DNA of 64,000 nucleotides, from assembly GCA_020912385.1 (NCBI GenBank), contig CP087211.1:2480001-2544000 (forward strand). Reading direction: 5' to 3'. Position 1 is the stretch's first letter, and the number at the start of each line of letters is the position of its first letter. Origin of the DNA: Neofusicoccum parvum (taxonomy: Eukaryota; Ascomycota; Dothideomycetes; Botryosphaeriales; Botryosphaeriaceae). Below, one piece after another: positions 24,789 through 36,007 of this stretch. The translations under genes and the position numbers were made by a program. A model generated the notes under the pieces. The model made no database searches. It worked only from the letters and a program-made list of their open reading frames with translations, and was not told the DNA's origin.

Positions 24789-25961
24789 ATGGGCAGCCTT
24801 GCAACATTTTCCGTGAAGGCACTTCCGAAATCGACCATCTCCGACGTTGACTTTGGAGCTGAGGTACTGGGAGTCGACGTTGAGAACCTTACCGGTAAGA
24901 CTCCAAAAGCACAACAACTACCAAATACTCACATTGGTCGTTTTTCCACTGTAGATGATGCATTTGCCTTTCTTCGCACCGCTCTCTACACGCACAATGT
25001 TGTCCTCATCAAAGGACAGAACAGCCTTTCTCCGAAAGCTCAGTACGAGCTGACTCGCCGCTTCGACCCGGCTGCCGACACATACAGCCATGGAAAATCA
25101 ATCGACAAGCGCAGTATCCTTCACGCCGACCTCAAGACCATTCCGCACCAGCCACAAGTCCAGGTCATTGGCAGCGGCTTTGTCAAATCATATGAAGGCC
25201 TCGAAAATATTACCCTTGTTCATCCCCACCATCGCAAGTTTCACCGTGACCCCATTCCGGAGGAGGAGGACCATGACTACACACACTTCTACCGCTGGCA
25301 TATTGACTCGGCGATGTATGAACTCGACCCCCCGCGGGTCACATCGTTAGCCGCAGTCCAAGTGCCGCAAGGACGCCGCCAGATCTGCCGGTATGATGAT
25401 GGCTCTGGGGAGGAGCTGGATGTTCCACTCGGGACAACTGCGTTCATCAGCGGCTACAGGATGTACGAGCTACTCTCGGAAGAGGACAAGGAGTTCGTTC
25501 GCACGAGCGAGATCGAATACGGTCCCCATCCGTACATCTGGATGAGCGAGGCGCGGTCCCGCCCCAACGGCCTTGGCCTCTTCTCCGAGGGACGTGAATT
25601 GCCGGATGATCGGCTTCCTCCGGTGGATCCAGGGAAGATTAGGCGGTATCCAATGGTATGGAAAAATCCGCTTACCGGAAATCTGGCATTGATGGTGTAC
25701 CCGACCCCTGCGCGGAGGATCTGGCGCATGGATGGTTCCGTGATTGAGGATTTGGAGGCGGTGAGGGCTACCGTATACAGGCTGCAGAGGCAAGGTATAA
25801 GCCCGAGGTTTGTCTATCCGCATGATTGGCAGGAGGGAGACCTCATTCTCTTCAATAATCATGGCGTGATGCACTCTATCGTCGGATCTTTCAGGGAAGA
25901 TGAGGTCAGAATTTTCAAGCAGTGCAACATGGCTGCAAGCAGCGCTCCTGCTGGGCCATAG
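24789..25961 (+). CDS. XanA-like 2-oxoglutarate-dependent xanthine dioxygenase
   Basis: Predicted to hydroxylate xanthine to uric acid using Fe(II), 2-oxoglutarate and O2, the fungal alternative to xanthine dehydrogenase in purine use. The ORF is open throughout, but 24895-24954 looks like a 60-base in-frame intron (GTAAGA donor, TAG acceptor). Removing it joins ENLTDDAFAF in line with the family and gives 370 residues, the length I recall for Aspergillus nidulans XanA. Iron ligands are H and D in YRWHIDSAMY and the H of GVMHSIVG. The C-terminal RIFKQCNMA keeps the Arg, Gln and Asn reported for co-substrate and purine contact. A close homologue with a different purine-like substrate is possible. 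Confidence 0.85.
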   Translation: MGSLATFSVKALPKSTISDVDFGAEVLGVDVENLTGKTPKAQQLPNTHIGRFSTVDDAFAFLRTALYTHNVVLIKGQNSLSPKAQYELTRRFDPAADTYSHGKSIDKRSILHADLKTIPHQPQVQVIGSGFVKSYEGLENITLVHPHHRKFHRDPIPEEEDHDYTHFYRWHIDSAMYELDPPRVTSLAAVQVPQGRRQICRYDDGSGEELDVPLGTTAFISGYRMYELLSEEDKEFVRTSEIEYGPHPYIWMSEARSRPNGLGLFSEGRELPDDRLPPVDPGKIRRYPMVWKNPLTGNLALMVYPTPARRIWRMDGSVIEDLEAVRATVYRLQRQGISPRFVYPHDWQEGDLILFNNHGVMHSIVGSFREDEVRIFKQCNMAASSAPAGP

Positions 25962-26611
25962 TCCTAGAAAAATCTGACGAGTTACGGAAGAGATCTGGCC
26001 AGTCAAATGAACCTGTACGCACTGACGAAGACTGGTATGTGATACAGCATGGGCAACACCACAAGGTCTCCGGTGTATGAGCCATAAAAGAAGCACCGCA
26101 TTAAAACTCACTAGGACCCAGATGTTTCAATCCCCTAAATTCAACTCGGTCGTTGTGATACCTATCCTCTTCCCCTTTTGATCGCTACTTCTGGAAGTCG
26201 GGCCGACACGTAGTTTTCCGACTTTGGCTCTACCTCCCGCAAACTTTCGCTTCCACAGTAAAAGACAATCCACTACCGCCCGTACCACCGGACAATAGCC
26301 CCCCAACAACACCAATCAGCGATAGTAGAGGTGCTCAAATTCCGGTTGCGTTGCCAGAAACGAACCCATCTCGTTGCCTCGATTCTCAGAATCATATCAT
26401 TAGTTTAGATTTACATAAGAATTCTTCTTTTTGAGTGTCCAGGTCTTAAGCAAGTTCAGAGTGGACATGTGTTATGGAAATTATCTATGATCCATGTACG
26501 GCTATTCACTGAAAGCAAAGGTTACGATACTGTAAAATAACCTGCAATATCTTTGAGCAGCATTGAAGCCATAATTTGAGTCTCCGAAACGCGAAGTAGT
26601 CTTCATGCTGG
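25962..26611. other. Intergenic region
   Basis: 650 bases between the converging dioxygenase and NO VEIN-like genes. AT-rich in its second half; no gene seen. Confidence 0.5.
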
Positions 26612-29600
26612 CTAACTTGAACCGGATTGCATGAGACGCTCCCAAAGGGGAGGCGGATTGTTCTGCTTTACTCTCCATGTATCAACGCTGAACTCAAGCC
26701 TTCCAGCATTTCTCTGGTGTTCCGGGTCGACAAAAACCCGTAACCCCACGCTTTCCTGCTCAAGGTTGAAAACCCGAATCAAGACATAGATCTCTGATGC
26801 GGGCTTTCCAGGCTTCAGGGTCAGGCGTTGCATCTGTGCAGGTTCGAGTTTGGTTGTCAGATGGCGCCATCTCAAGATTGTGGAGCAGAGCACTTACGCG
26901 TTTGAACTGTGAGCTACTCATGAAGAAGGGTTCATCACAGTCTCTGGTGGTTGTTTTGACCTCGATGTAGTACGTGGGATGCTCGGAAACCGATGTAACG
27001 GCGTTATCAAAGTACCCACTTCGGGACAGTTGGCTTGTAAGCTCTCCTCGTAAATCATGATAAACGAAATCGGACGTTTCAGCCCCATTCCAAGGATCAA
27101 GATCAGAGTATTTGTCGCAAACGCGCACTTCTTTACGGATCGTGCTTCTCCAATTTGCAGCACTGAGCCCAGGAAGGCTAATGTTGTGAAGAAGCTCGAA
27201 GATCTGGGTATTGTGTAAATTTAAAGGAGGTGCTGAGTATGCGTCAGACTTACGAATAACTCTCCTGCGGCACCAACTTTTCTGTCACGATCTTGGGACC
27301 GGATTGTGAAGATGGATGGGTACTCGATGTGATACTCCGAGCATCTGAATGTGTGAAAAATGGATGTGCGATCGCAGAAACAATGAGAGGCATCTCCTTC
27401 AACAGGAAGGTAAGCCTTGTTTCCGAAATTGATCAAACGATCGAGGAGTGCAGCGTATATAGCGTTCCCGAGTGGCGCTTCCATTGTTGATACCACTGGC
27501 AGGTTGTCCAACGGTGGGGTGGAAGACATCGTCATCGAATGGACAAGTTCTGTATCCTGGCTCTCGAAGTCAGACTGTGGCAGTGCCGTTATTGCTTCTC
27601 TAGTAGCTGGCAACCCTGGCTGCTTTCTGTGAACATCAATCTCGCCTGATAGATGCAAAACCTGGAGGTCAGCTTCAGCTGGCCGATTGACCCCAGCCAC
27701 CTCAACGACTCCGGCGTTTTCGAGTATGTCGTCAACGCTGTCAAGACTGCTGCTCCCCAAAATCTTGACAAGAAGGTTCTCTGCCTCTGGATCCGCGAGT
27801 CCCAGGAACTCTAGAATACGCTTAGGCAATTCTTGGAGGTAGCAAACTTCTCTTCCTTGCTTGTCCATTGGAATATAGACGTTGAGTTGACCATCGGTAA
27901 AATCAAGATGAGATTTGGCTCTAGAACTCTCGACTGTGCAAATTGAGGATCCCTGAATCAAGTGCAAGGATTTGGAGATGCTGTTGCTCGTATGCACTAT
28001 CGAATTCTGTAAGATGCTGAGCAAGGATCTGTCTTTCCCTTTAGCTTTGGAGCTGCGGAAATGGACGGCGCAACTAATGATTTATTAGCATTAGAGAACA
28101 TTTGATATCGAATGGTTCCAGTGTTGCTTTGGTATACCGGTATAGAGCGTAGGATTTACGGCGGAAGTCCTTCGTATATCCAGGGGTCAGAATGCCTTCT
28201 TTGACCATTGTTTTCACATCCACTGTTTTCGACGTGTGCAAATTCGATAACTCTAGAGCCGAAAAGAAACTTTCACAAGTGTGAATCTCGGTTGGCGTGA
28301 AGTCGAGGACGTTGATCTTTCCCTCGAAAGCTTCGCAATGCTCCTTTCTGTCGACGATAGCGAAAGCGAAGCTGGGTTTGGCCAGCCTTATATCGCCACT
28401 CGGTAGCTTGATAGGTAAGCATTGTGAAGATCGCAAGCTTACTAGATCCATAGGAGTCGGGTCCATTGCGCTAATGGCTGTGATGAGTCGTTTGATGTGA
28501 AGCAAGAGCGGAGGGGTTGACTTGGCGATCTCTTGAAGAGCCTGACTAAGTAATGCAATAGTAGGCTTCCTGACTCCCAACACGTCGCAGAAAAAGGATT
28601 CCGAGGACTTATATGGTGTACTTATCGACGTGAATCGAGGAATCCGAAGGCTGGTGTTGGCCCACACGCAAGCGGTTGGTGGGACCCATTTATCGAGAAA
28701 CGGAACGAACACCAAGCTGAGTTCCTCAAACATCGCACTGGAGGATTGAAAAAGTCAGCGCTCTGAGGGTCACGGCTGAGGTGCTGGGAAAATATACCGC
28801 ATCGCGTCTGAATCCACGTTTGCTTGGCCAGCTTGCTGGAGATAATGATATATCTTGGCTGTTCTTTCTCCGTCGCTTCTTTTACCCTTACGCATTTCAG
28901 CCAGCTCATTGACGAAGTCAGTCCATTCAATGTCGCGTAGTTTCAGGATCCCTTTGAATAGGTGCCTGACGTCCGCATATCCACTGCGAGCGCTGAGGCT
29001 GGTGGTGGACTTGAGCCATTCTGGTCCGTCCCAGACGCATCTCTGCAATCTTCTCCATGATGACCGGGTAGTTGCGGTAGCTGGGATGTAGACGGATATC
29101 TGTGCTCGGAATGTTGTCCTGATTACCGTTTAGGTCAATCAAAGAAGCCGCAGGGAGGTGCGTTCGCGGAGAAAAACTTACCGGACTCGCGCAACTTCCT
29201 CGTCTGTGACGCATTTTCTCATGATACCCTTGTAGATCTTGAAGATGGACTCTGGGGTCGATGGGTTGTTCCAGTTGGCCGTGTTAAATGGGCGAAGTCG
29301 AACCGCTTTGAGATAAATCTCTAAGTCATCCGTGAATCGGACTCCAATGCGCTTGAGAAAGATCCATTTCCCCTCGTCTTCATCATGTAGTTGTCTCACG
29401 GGCATGCGGAGGAAGATTGGTCCATCAATTTGGAGTTCATCCACCAGGGCCTTCAGTATCGGCAGTGGGATGTAGAGCTCATGCAGAGGAACCAGAGAGT
29501 CCGTTTCTGAGGGGATCTTGCAGTGTCGTAGCTCCTCACAGACCAGATGCACATTTGGCTCGTATAGAGACCAGAATCTCTGTAAAAGTCCAACAACTCG

Positions 29601-31917
29601 CTCCGGACGATGTGACAGTATGTATCGAAAGTCCTCGGAGAGTTCTCCGTTCTCGAGAAAGCGTGGATATGATTGTACGCCAAGTACTTTTTCAAGCCAC
29701 GTTCTCCAAGATCTTCCGTGACTGAGTGCGTCCTCGGCCATGGCCATGATGTATTCCGAGGGGAGAAAATTGGTGCTGAAACCAGGGGTACCATCATCTA
29801 TCTTTGCAAAGAGCTCTGAGGGGCTGTATCCATCAGCGGATTCCAAGAAATAAATCTCGTCTGGACGTAGAAGCAATCCGTGTGGGCCAATGAGACGGAT
29901 ATTCCAGCCAAGGGAATCCTGGCCGGGAGGAGAGATCCAGAACAGATACTGGAGGTGTGAAATGGATTGTTCAATGGTTATACTATCCCTTGATGCTTCG
30001 TACCTTTCGCGGATCCATGGTACAACTTGCTCCGGGCTGCACTCTCTGACGCCAAGGTGCGAGAAGAATGTTCTACGAACTTCATCTGCAACAGCATCAC
30101 AAACAACAATGTTCCGTCCAAGATCCATGGGGATTGATGCGCCTCCAGCAGTGGGGAAATAAACTGCTTCCGAACCGGATATCCAGTCATTATTTCCCGT
30201 TGGGACGAGGCGTAAAGCTCTCAGACGAAGACGAACCGATTCGGATTTGGGGCCGTTGCTCTCGAAAGGCTTTGAAAGAACCGTTGCAGCTCTCTTGTGC
30301 CAGTCGTCATTCGTTGTGGGTGCTTTCATCGTTGAATCCGGGCGATCAAGGTCCGCCTCCACTCGGTCTATGACATCAACCCATTTGAGCAAGGTGGTTC
30401 CGAGTGATTTGAGTGTCTGAAAGTCCTTCCATGAGTAGCGGCCGTTCAGGTACTTTTCATTGTCGAGATCTGGAAAAAGCGGGTCGTAGTTCCGATCTCT
30501 GAAATCTGGCGGAATGTAACAAAGCTGGAGAGGTCTATAAAGTCCTCCACTCAGTGACCTGAGTATCGGCTCCTTACTCAGGAGATTCAAGATTTTAGGC
30601 CTGAGACCGTTCCAGAATTTGTCGAAAATTGGATTTGGTGGCAGGTAGCGCATCCACTGGTACTGAAGAGACTCGTGCTCGCAGAATGTCAGGACAGCGT
30701 CTCGAAAAGTCTCTGCAACACCCTGAAGAAGCGCTTGATTTCGTGCAGTGTCGAAAATATCCTCGCGATTTGCTTGCGTGACAAAATCGGACTGGATTAA
30801 GAACTGTGAGACAGGTGAGAGATATTCTACCCTTTGGTAAACGATCAATCTTACCGGAAAGCCAACCTGGCGAAGGGGCAAATAAGCGTACACGTGCTGT
30901 TGTTTGATCACAGGACACTCCTCACCGTCAACTGGAAATGCCAAAATCACGTCTGCCTGATGTATGTCTGCGCGTGATGGGTCGTGCGGCAAATTGGTTA
31001 CCGTACGCTTGGCAATGCGGAATGCGTTCACCTCCTCAGTCCATTCGCCGTGATCGATCCGCTGCCTTTTCACAATTGTGTCCAGTTTTCGAGTGGTATT
31101 GCGGTCACAAGAGTACGTGACTTCGGACGAGTTTCCGGTCGGACGGCGGATAGTTACATGCAACTTCCGAAGGGTCTTCAAAAACAGAAGCAGAGTATCG
31201 GGGATATTTTCCAGGTCTTTCGCCCGTTTCTCGAAATCCGACTGTGCAAGCAGCGTGAGAGTACACCTCGTTTGAACGTTCGGAGGAAGGTCTTCGTATT
31301 CCTCTTGGATCGGAGTCACCATCCCGAGTCCGTTGTCATCTAAGCTGAGCGAGTATTCGAATGCAAACGAGTAAGGCTCTGATTGGATGTGGACACGTTT
31401 GGCGACTTTGAAAACTGATTTGAAGCCAATTCCTTTCTCTCCAATGTAGCCCTGCATTTTTTTGCCGCTTTGGTCTTTCTTCTTGCTCTTCCTGATGCTA
31501 CACATTGCATGGAAATCGGATTCGGTGAAGCCATCTCCGTTCGAGTCGATGACGATACGTCCTGGGTAGAGAGTGAAACTGAGGAAAGGTTCCTGACCAT
31601 CCGCGCAGATACGAGTGTAATGGTTGTCCTCGGCGTTCTGAATCAACTCATAAATAAAGCGCATATCCTTCGAGTAAATGTCGATGGCAAGCCTGCATGA
31701 TCTGAGCCATACGCACCACCGCAATATACGAAGACGCATACGTTTTGGTAATATCACCGTAATCCTGTATAAAGTACTCGAAGGCCGACTTAAGAGCGGG
31801 GTCTCCTTCTCCAAACTTCTCGATCCTCTCTGCTGGGACCGCAAAATATCGCACTCGGGTCTGCTCCACTAACTCAGCGGCACGCTGTCGTTCATCTTCC
31901 CTATTGCGTCCGGTCAT
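26612..31917 (-). CDS. NO VEIN-like protein: sacsin/GHKL-type ATPase with C-terminal EVK nuclease-like domain
   Basis: Large protein of the NO VEIN/sacsin-like family; the role in fungi is unknown. Exons: 31917-31742, 31701-29182, 29118-28798, 28737-28138, 28073-27254, 27203-26898, 26833-26612; about 1654 residues. The N-terminal Hsp90-type ATPase has FIYELIQNAEDN, DSNGDGF and GYIGEKGIGFKSVFK. The middle holds the family's SVYIPATATTRSSW...CVWDGPEWL block and YALYRCAVHF, the latter restored by splicing. The C-terminal domain (DUF3883 type) has SDFVYHD and YYIEVKTTTRD, matching a PD-(D/E)xK nuclease pattern. The first intron is the weak point: a 40- or 49-base intron is needed to join two frames, with no clear branch point. 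If that is wrong, a frameshift lies near 31.7 kb. Confidence 0.8.
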
Positions 31918-33145
31918 TCTGTCATTTAAAATGTTTTCATGTTAAGGGAAAGAGTGAATGAAACGGATTCAAAGTTTCAAGACCTTCTCACGTTCACAGG
32001 ACTTATGTATCAATATGTGCGGCACAGCAGGCGGTTACGGTTAACTGCCATTGGCTGCTACGTGTGACAGCCCCCACGATCTACCCCAGCTCACAAGTCC
32101 CCAAACTCTATTTTTGGTTTGCTATCGCCGCCACAATTCTGCATTCTCCCTTAATCTGTTTCATGTGAACTGCGCCGCAAGGGCTTTGTTATTCCTTGGC
32201 GAAGCACCTCCCAGCAAACGCAGTCTTATTGAAATCTTCCTAACGCACCCTCGGCTCAGAGCCAGTCCACTGCACCACGTATAAGTGCACCTGGTAATTG
32301 AATTTCCGTACTTTTCCCTTTTAGATGGTGTTCTGCTATTTAGTTATACAAAGGATGGGGTTAGACTATGCGAGGCGTAGAAAACGTCGTACGATACGTT
32401 GCTATGTTGTAGTTCATGAACACACTCGATTAAATGATATTGCTAGTCATGTTTACCTCCTAAGTGTTTTGGTTATTAGCGCGTGAAGTTTAAGATGGTT
32501 GAATTGTTAATAATATTAGTTAGCGTTTTTCTATCGCTCTAGCGACGCAAATTCGGAGATCAGCCGTGGGTCCGAGTAGACGTTGTGGACGACGTTTGGG
32601 CTCACACGCGTAAGAACTGGGTTATTTAGGCGTTCCTAATACAAGGTTTTCTAGCATTAGCAGGCCTACACGATGAGATTAATGCTTGACTCGTATTGTT
32701 TTACAGTGCCCCGTGATCAGTGCGATTTCTACTAACACCCCATCATCATAGTAATAGCTATCACTACTTCCACTCGTGTTTTTAATTGGCTTTTTATAAA
32801 GGTCGCAATGCGTTCGCGTGCCTTGTGATTTACCCATTGATAATAGTTTAGTAGGATGACTAAGGCGTTTCACGTCGGCGACCGGCACAAGGCGGCGCCA
32901 TATAAGTGTTTCTAGACCAGCTTTTATATAAGAGTCTAGATCTCTTTATTGAGAAAGACATCTTCGTGCTTTGCGTCATAGATCCTTTTTTCCTAAATTA
33001 AACTCTTCGTTGATAAAGGACGTTCAGTATAACTTATTGTAATTTTTTATGTACAAAAATAGATTTGCAACATCAAGCCTAACAAAATATCAATGACAAG
33101 AAATGATTTCCTAAATAACAAGTACCAGCCATTGCATGTGGAGCT
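31918..33145. other. 1.2-kb AT-rich region without genes
   Basis: After the NO VEIN-like promoter the composition turns AT-rich from about 32.3 kb, with stops in all frames. It looks like decayed repeat sequence, though no element can be named. Confidence 0.45.
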
Positions 33146-34144
33146 TTAAACCGATTCGGCACCCGGGTTTTGCAGGGTGAGCACACCGGGCCGGTAAGGC
33201 AACAGGTCGTAACCGGTATTAACGTTGGGGTCGCGTCCTTGGTAGAGGAGTTGCAGGTTGCACGGATCAACAGTGAAGGTCTGATCCGGGTTGCTGCGAA
33301 CCAAATCACCGTGCGAGATGTCGTTGGTCCAGGTGGCGCCGCTGTTGGCCTTGCCGGCGAAGGGATTGCTTTCGGTTGCGGCCTGAGCTGTCCACGAACC
33401 GCTCAGGCTGGTGGCCGTGAAGGAGCGGAAGTATCGTCCGTTGGCACCCATAGCCTCGACGATCATGAGGTATTTGTTCTGGCCCTGTAGAGTATAAACC
33501 TGGACTGCTTCGAACAAGTTACTGGTTGTGTCGCTCATGATTACGGTCGACGCCGTTCCGAAGTTTCCTGGGAAGTTCCCGATGGGCATGCTGGCCCGGT
33601 AGATTTTGCCGTTGTCTCCTGCAAAGAAGAGGTACATGTTCTGGCTGTCGCCGATAACCGTCTGGTCGATGGCGCCAGTGCTTGAGTCCGAGATGGTTCC
33701 AGAGAACAGCGGCTGTGGCGATGACCATCCGTTCGCATTGGTGGGATCGCTGGACGTCCGGTAGGAGAATGTTGTCGGGCCCCATTGATGGGCGAGAATC
33801 CAGACACTCTTTGGTGCGAAGTAGAAGAGCGTGGGCGCAACGGCACTCTGGCTCATGGCGTTCTGGCTTGCTGATGCCATCTGAGACCAGTCGGAGAAGA
33901 GGCCGAAATTCATTGAACCGTAGCTGGAGGAGCTATGGTCCGAGGCATACACAAGATGCTTTCCTTGGTAGACGACGTTGGTGAAGTCCTTGAGCGCTAC
34001 CCAACCATTTTTCGGCTGTGTCAGTGCGCCCGTCGATGACCATTTGTACGACGATGGAAGAGCGCAGGTTGCTGCGTCCGTCGTCGATGTGAGCAACGAG
34101 ATGGCAGTCGACACCAGGCCGGCGTTGGCGAGCGAAAGCTTCAT
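33146..34144 (-). CDS. GH62 alpha-L-arabinofuranosidase, secreted
   Basis: Inverting glycoside hydrolase that removes arabinose side chains from arabinoxylan outside the cell. Intronless, 332 residues. A signal peptide ([24 protein letters not shown]) is followed directly by the catalytic five-bladed propeller, without a carbohydrate-binding module. Candidate catalytic carboxylates are the Asp in [14 protein letters not shown], the Asp in [10 protein letters not shown] and the Glu in [23 protein letters not shown] and [16 protein letters not shown] are further family segments. The ATG at 34144 was chosen over the longer opening because it begins the signal peptide. It is isolated between AT-rich stretches. 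Confidence 0.93.
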   Translation of the reverse strand: MKLSLANAGLVSTAISLLTSTTDAATCALPSSYKWSSTGALTQPKNGWVALKDFTNVVYQGKHLVYASDHSSSSYGSMNFGLFSDWSQMASASQNAMSQSAVAPTLFYFAPKSVWILAHQWGPTTFSYRTSSDPTNANGWSSPQPLFSGTISDSSTGAIDQTVIGDSQNMYLFFAGDNGKIYRASMPIGNFPGNFGTASTVIMSDTTSNLFEAVQVYTLQGQNKYLMIVEAMGANGRYFRSFTATSLSGSWTAQAATESNPFAGKANSGATWTNDISHGDLVRSNPDQTFTVDPCNLQLLYQGRDPNVNTGYDLLPYRPGVLTLQNPGAESV

Positions 34145-36007
34145 TTTAGGGTTTGTTATTGACAAAGACAGGTAGAAAGGATGGTGTCCCGTGCATGTAG
34201 AGTTCAAGAAGTGCAGGGCCACTGTATTTATATAACGTAGAGACTGACCATTGTCGTTATTGACTGATAAATAACAAGGACCGAGTCGCCCACAACTTCG
34301 CGTTTTTCATGGATCTTTCTGCTCGCTTCGGGGGTTGGTGTGGGAGCTTATTAAACCAGTTTCACGGAGACTTCAATCGCCTGGCAAATCCACTAACCGG
34401 AGCGTAGAACGCTGTTTCACGCATTCCCTAAGTGGAAACGAACCGCTCGTTCCGTAGATGAGGCACCCGCCCCGCATTACTTAGATTAGCCTTCGGTTCC
34501 CGTATAGCGTATAGCGTAAAGTATGCTGCTATAAGCTAGACTTAGCTAATCCAATGGCAGGCGTGCACCACTCCGGGCCGAAAGACCATTAGCCAGGACT
34601 GCGCACATTGTGCCTAAACTCAAGTGGATCAATTACACCGGACCGGCGGCCCAGAAATTCTTACGTCCCAGCTCCGGTGGGAGGGACATTTTTAGGATTG
34701 CATCTTTCGCACCTTCTCTCCTGATCATCCCGTAACATCAATTCGATATTCTCTAACAATGCATTTGCTTGGTGAGGCTAATCATATGTGCCTAACAGTC
34801 CAACAGCGTATTATTTGCTTTTGTTCCTGTCTCCACGAAGCCTCTCAACACGCTGTACAATGAAGAATGAGCCGCTACTACTAGGTGAAACTGGATCAGC
34901 TCAGGTCAAACCGGCATAAACCTATAGGCGACTCGTTATGCGCCCCTCAATGCCAATTAATGAGGTTTGAGGTGTTGACTGCTCAATACCTGGGCCGAAA
35001 ATAAGAGGCTGAACCAGCCGCGCCTCAACGTACTGTGCGATGAAATAGACATGGTGATAGAAAGGATAGCATTACATGGTCTAGGGCCACAGCGTTTTGA
35101 CGGGAGGATAGAATGGTTATTATAGCGGTTGTATGGCGAAAAAGGTCTTGTATCGCTTCTTCTCTCCGAAAAAAGCTAAGAAGAATTATTAGGGGGCTCT
35201 TATGTATATTTATTACCGAGAGCTAGATTGTGAGATTCTCTACGGTTGACGTAGCTCACTGCTGCAGCTATCATTTTGCACACGTTATATAGTCTTTATC
35301 GACCAGCGGCGTAGTGCTAGAGTACGTGCGCGCGCCTAAAGTGATCGCAAAGGTGTGGATGATGCTAATACCGCACGGGCTGAGGACGGACCTACGAAAG
35401 TGGAAGCTGCGCTAGCCCCGGGGTGCGCGCAGCAGTGGTGCTATTGGTTGTCAGGAAGGAATCGGGAACAGTTGGAGCTTACATGTGATTTATTGGAGGT
35501 GATAGCAGGTGTCGGCCTCTAATGTGTTCGTAGCACGCCCAACGCTACCTCCTGTTTGCTGATTCGAATCGGGCGCGGTATTAGGAGAAGGCCGGCCGGG
35601 GCCGTGGCTGGCATTTCTTGAACGTCGACGTTCGTACTTGCGAAAGAAGCATGGTTCAGACTTCAGAGCATTTATATACACCAGGCCATAGTTTAAAGAT
35701 GCGTACACGACTTGGTTTATGCCACACGTCTCGAATAACGCATTCACTCAACAGTCCATTACAAGCTACCAACGGGGTCGGTTTGGTAAGTTAAAGGAGA
35801 TCGTAGGTGCGATGGGACTCTGCCCTATAAGGATGCTACCTATATCATGGGAGCCTCCCTATCCGTTGACCGTCGTTTTACTACTCAATAAAAACCTCAG
35901 CTTGGCAGTTTCATAAAAGAATATTTAATAATATACTGTTGCAAATACATATGTATTAACATTTCAATTAGAAATCCTTTTATCTTTCTTTTGGTCTATT
36001 GAAATAT
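34145..36007. other. 1.9-kb AT-rich, repeat-like region
   Basis: GH62 promoter followed by AT-rich sequence with short repeats such as CGTATAGCGTATAGCG near 34.5 kb. A minus-strand opening at 35490-35747 has no recognisable family. Probably decayed repeat sequence bordering the biosynthetic cluster. Confidence 0.45.

Noticed and set aside
35560..35580. GATTCGAATC-like words as tRNA T-loops (also near 11563 and 60350)
   Set aside because: No matching acceptor stem, D-arm or anticodon arm in the flanks; no tRNA gene found in the window.
35490..35747. 85-residue minus-strand ORF left of the cluster
   Set aside because: No recognised family, surrounded by AT-rich decayed sequence; at most a transposon relic.
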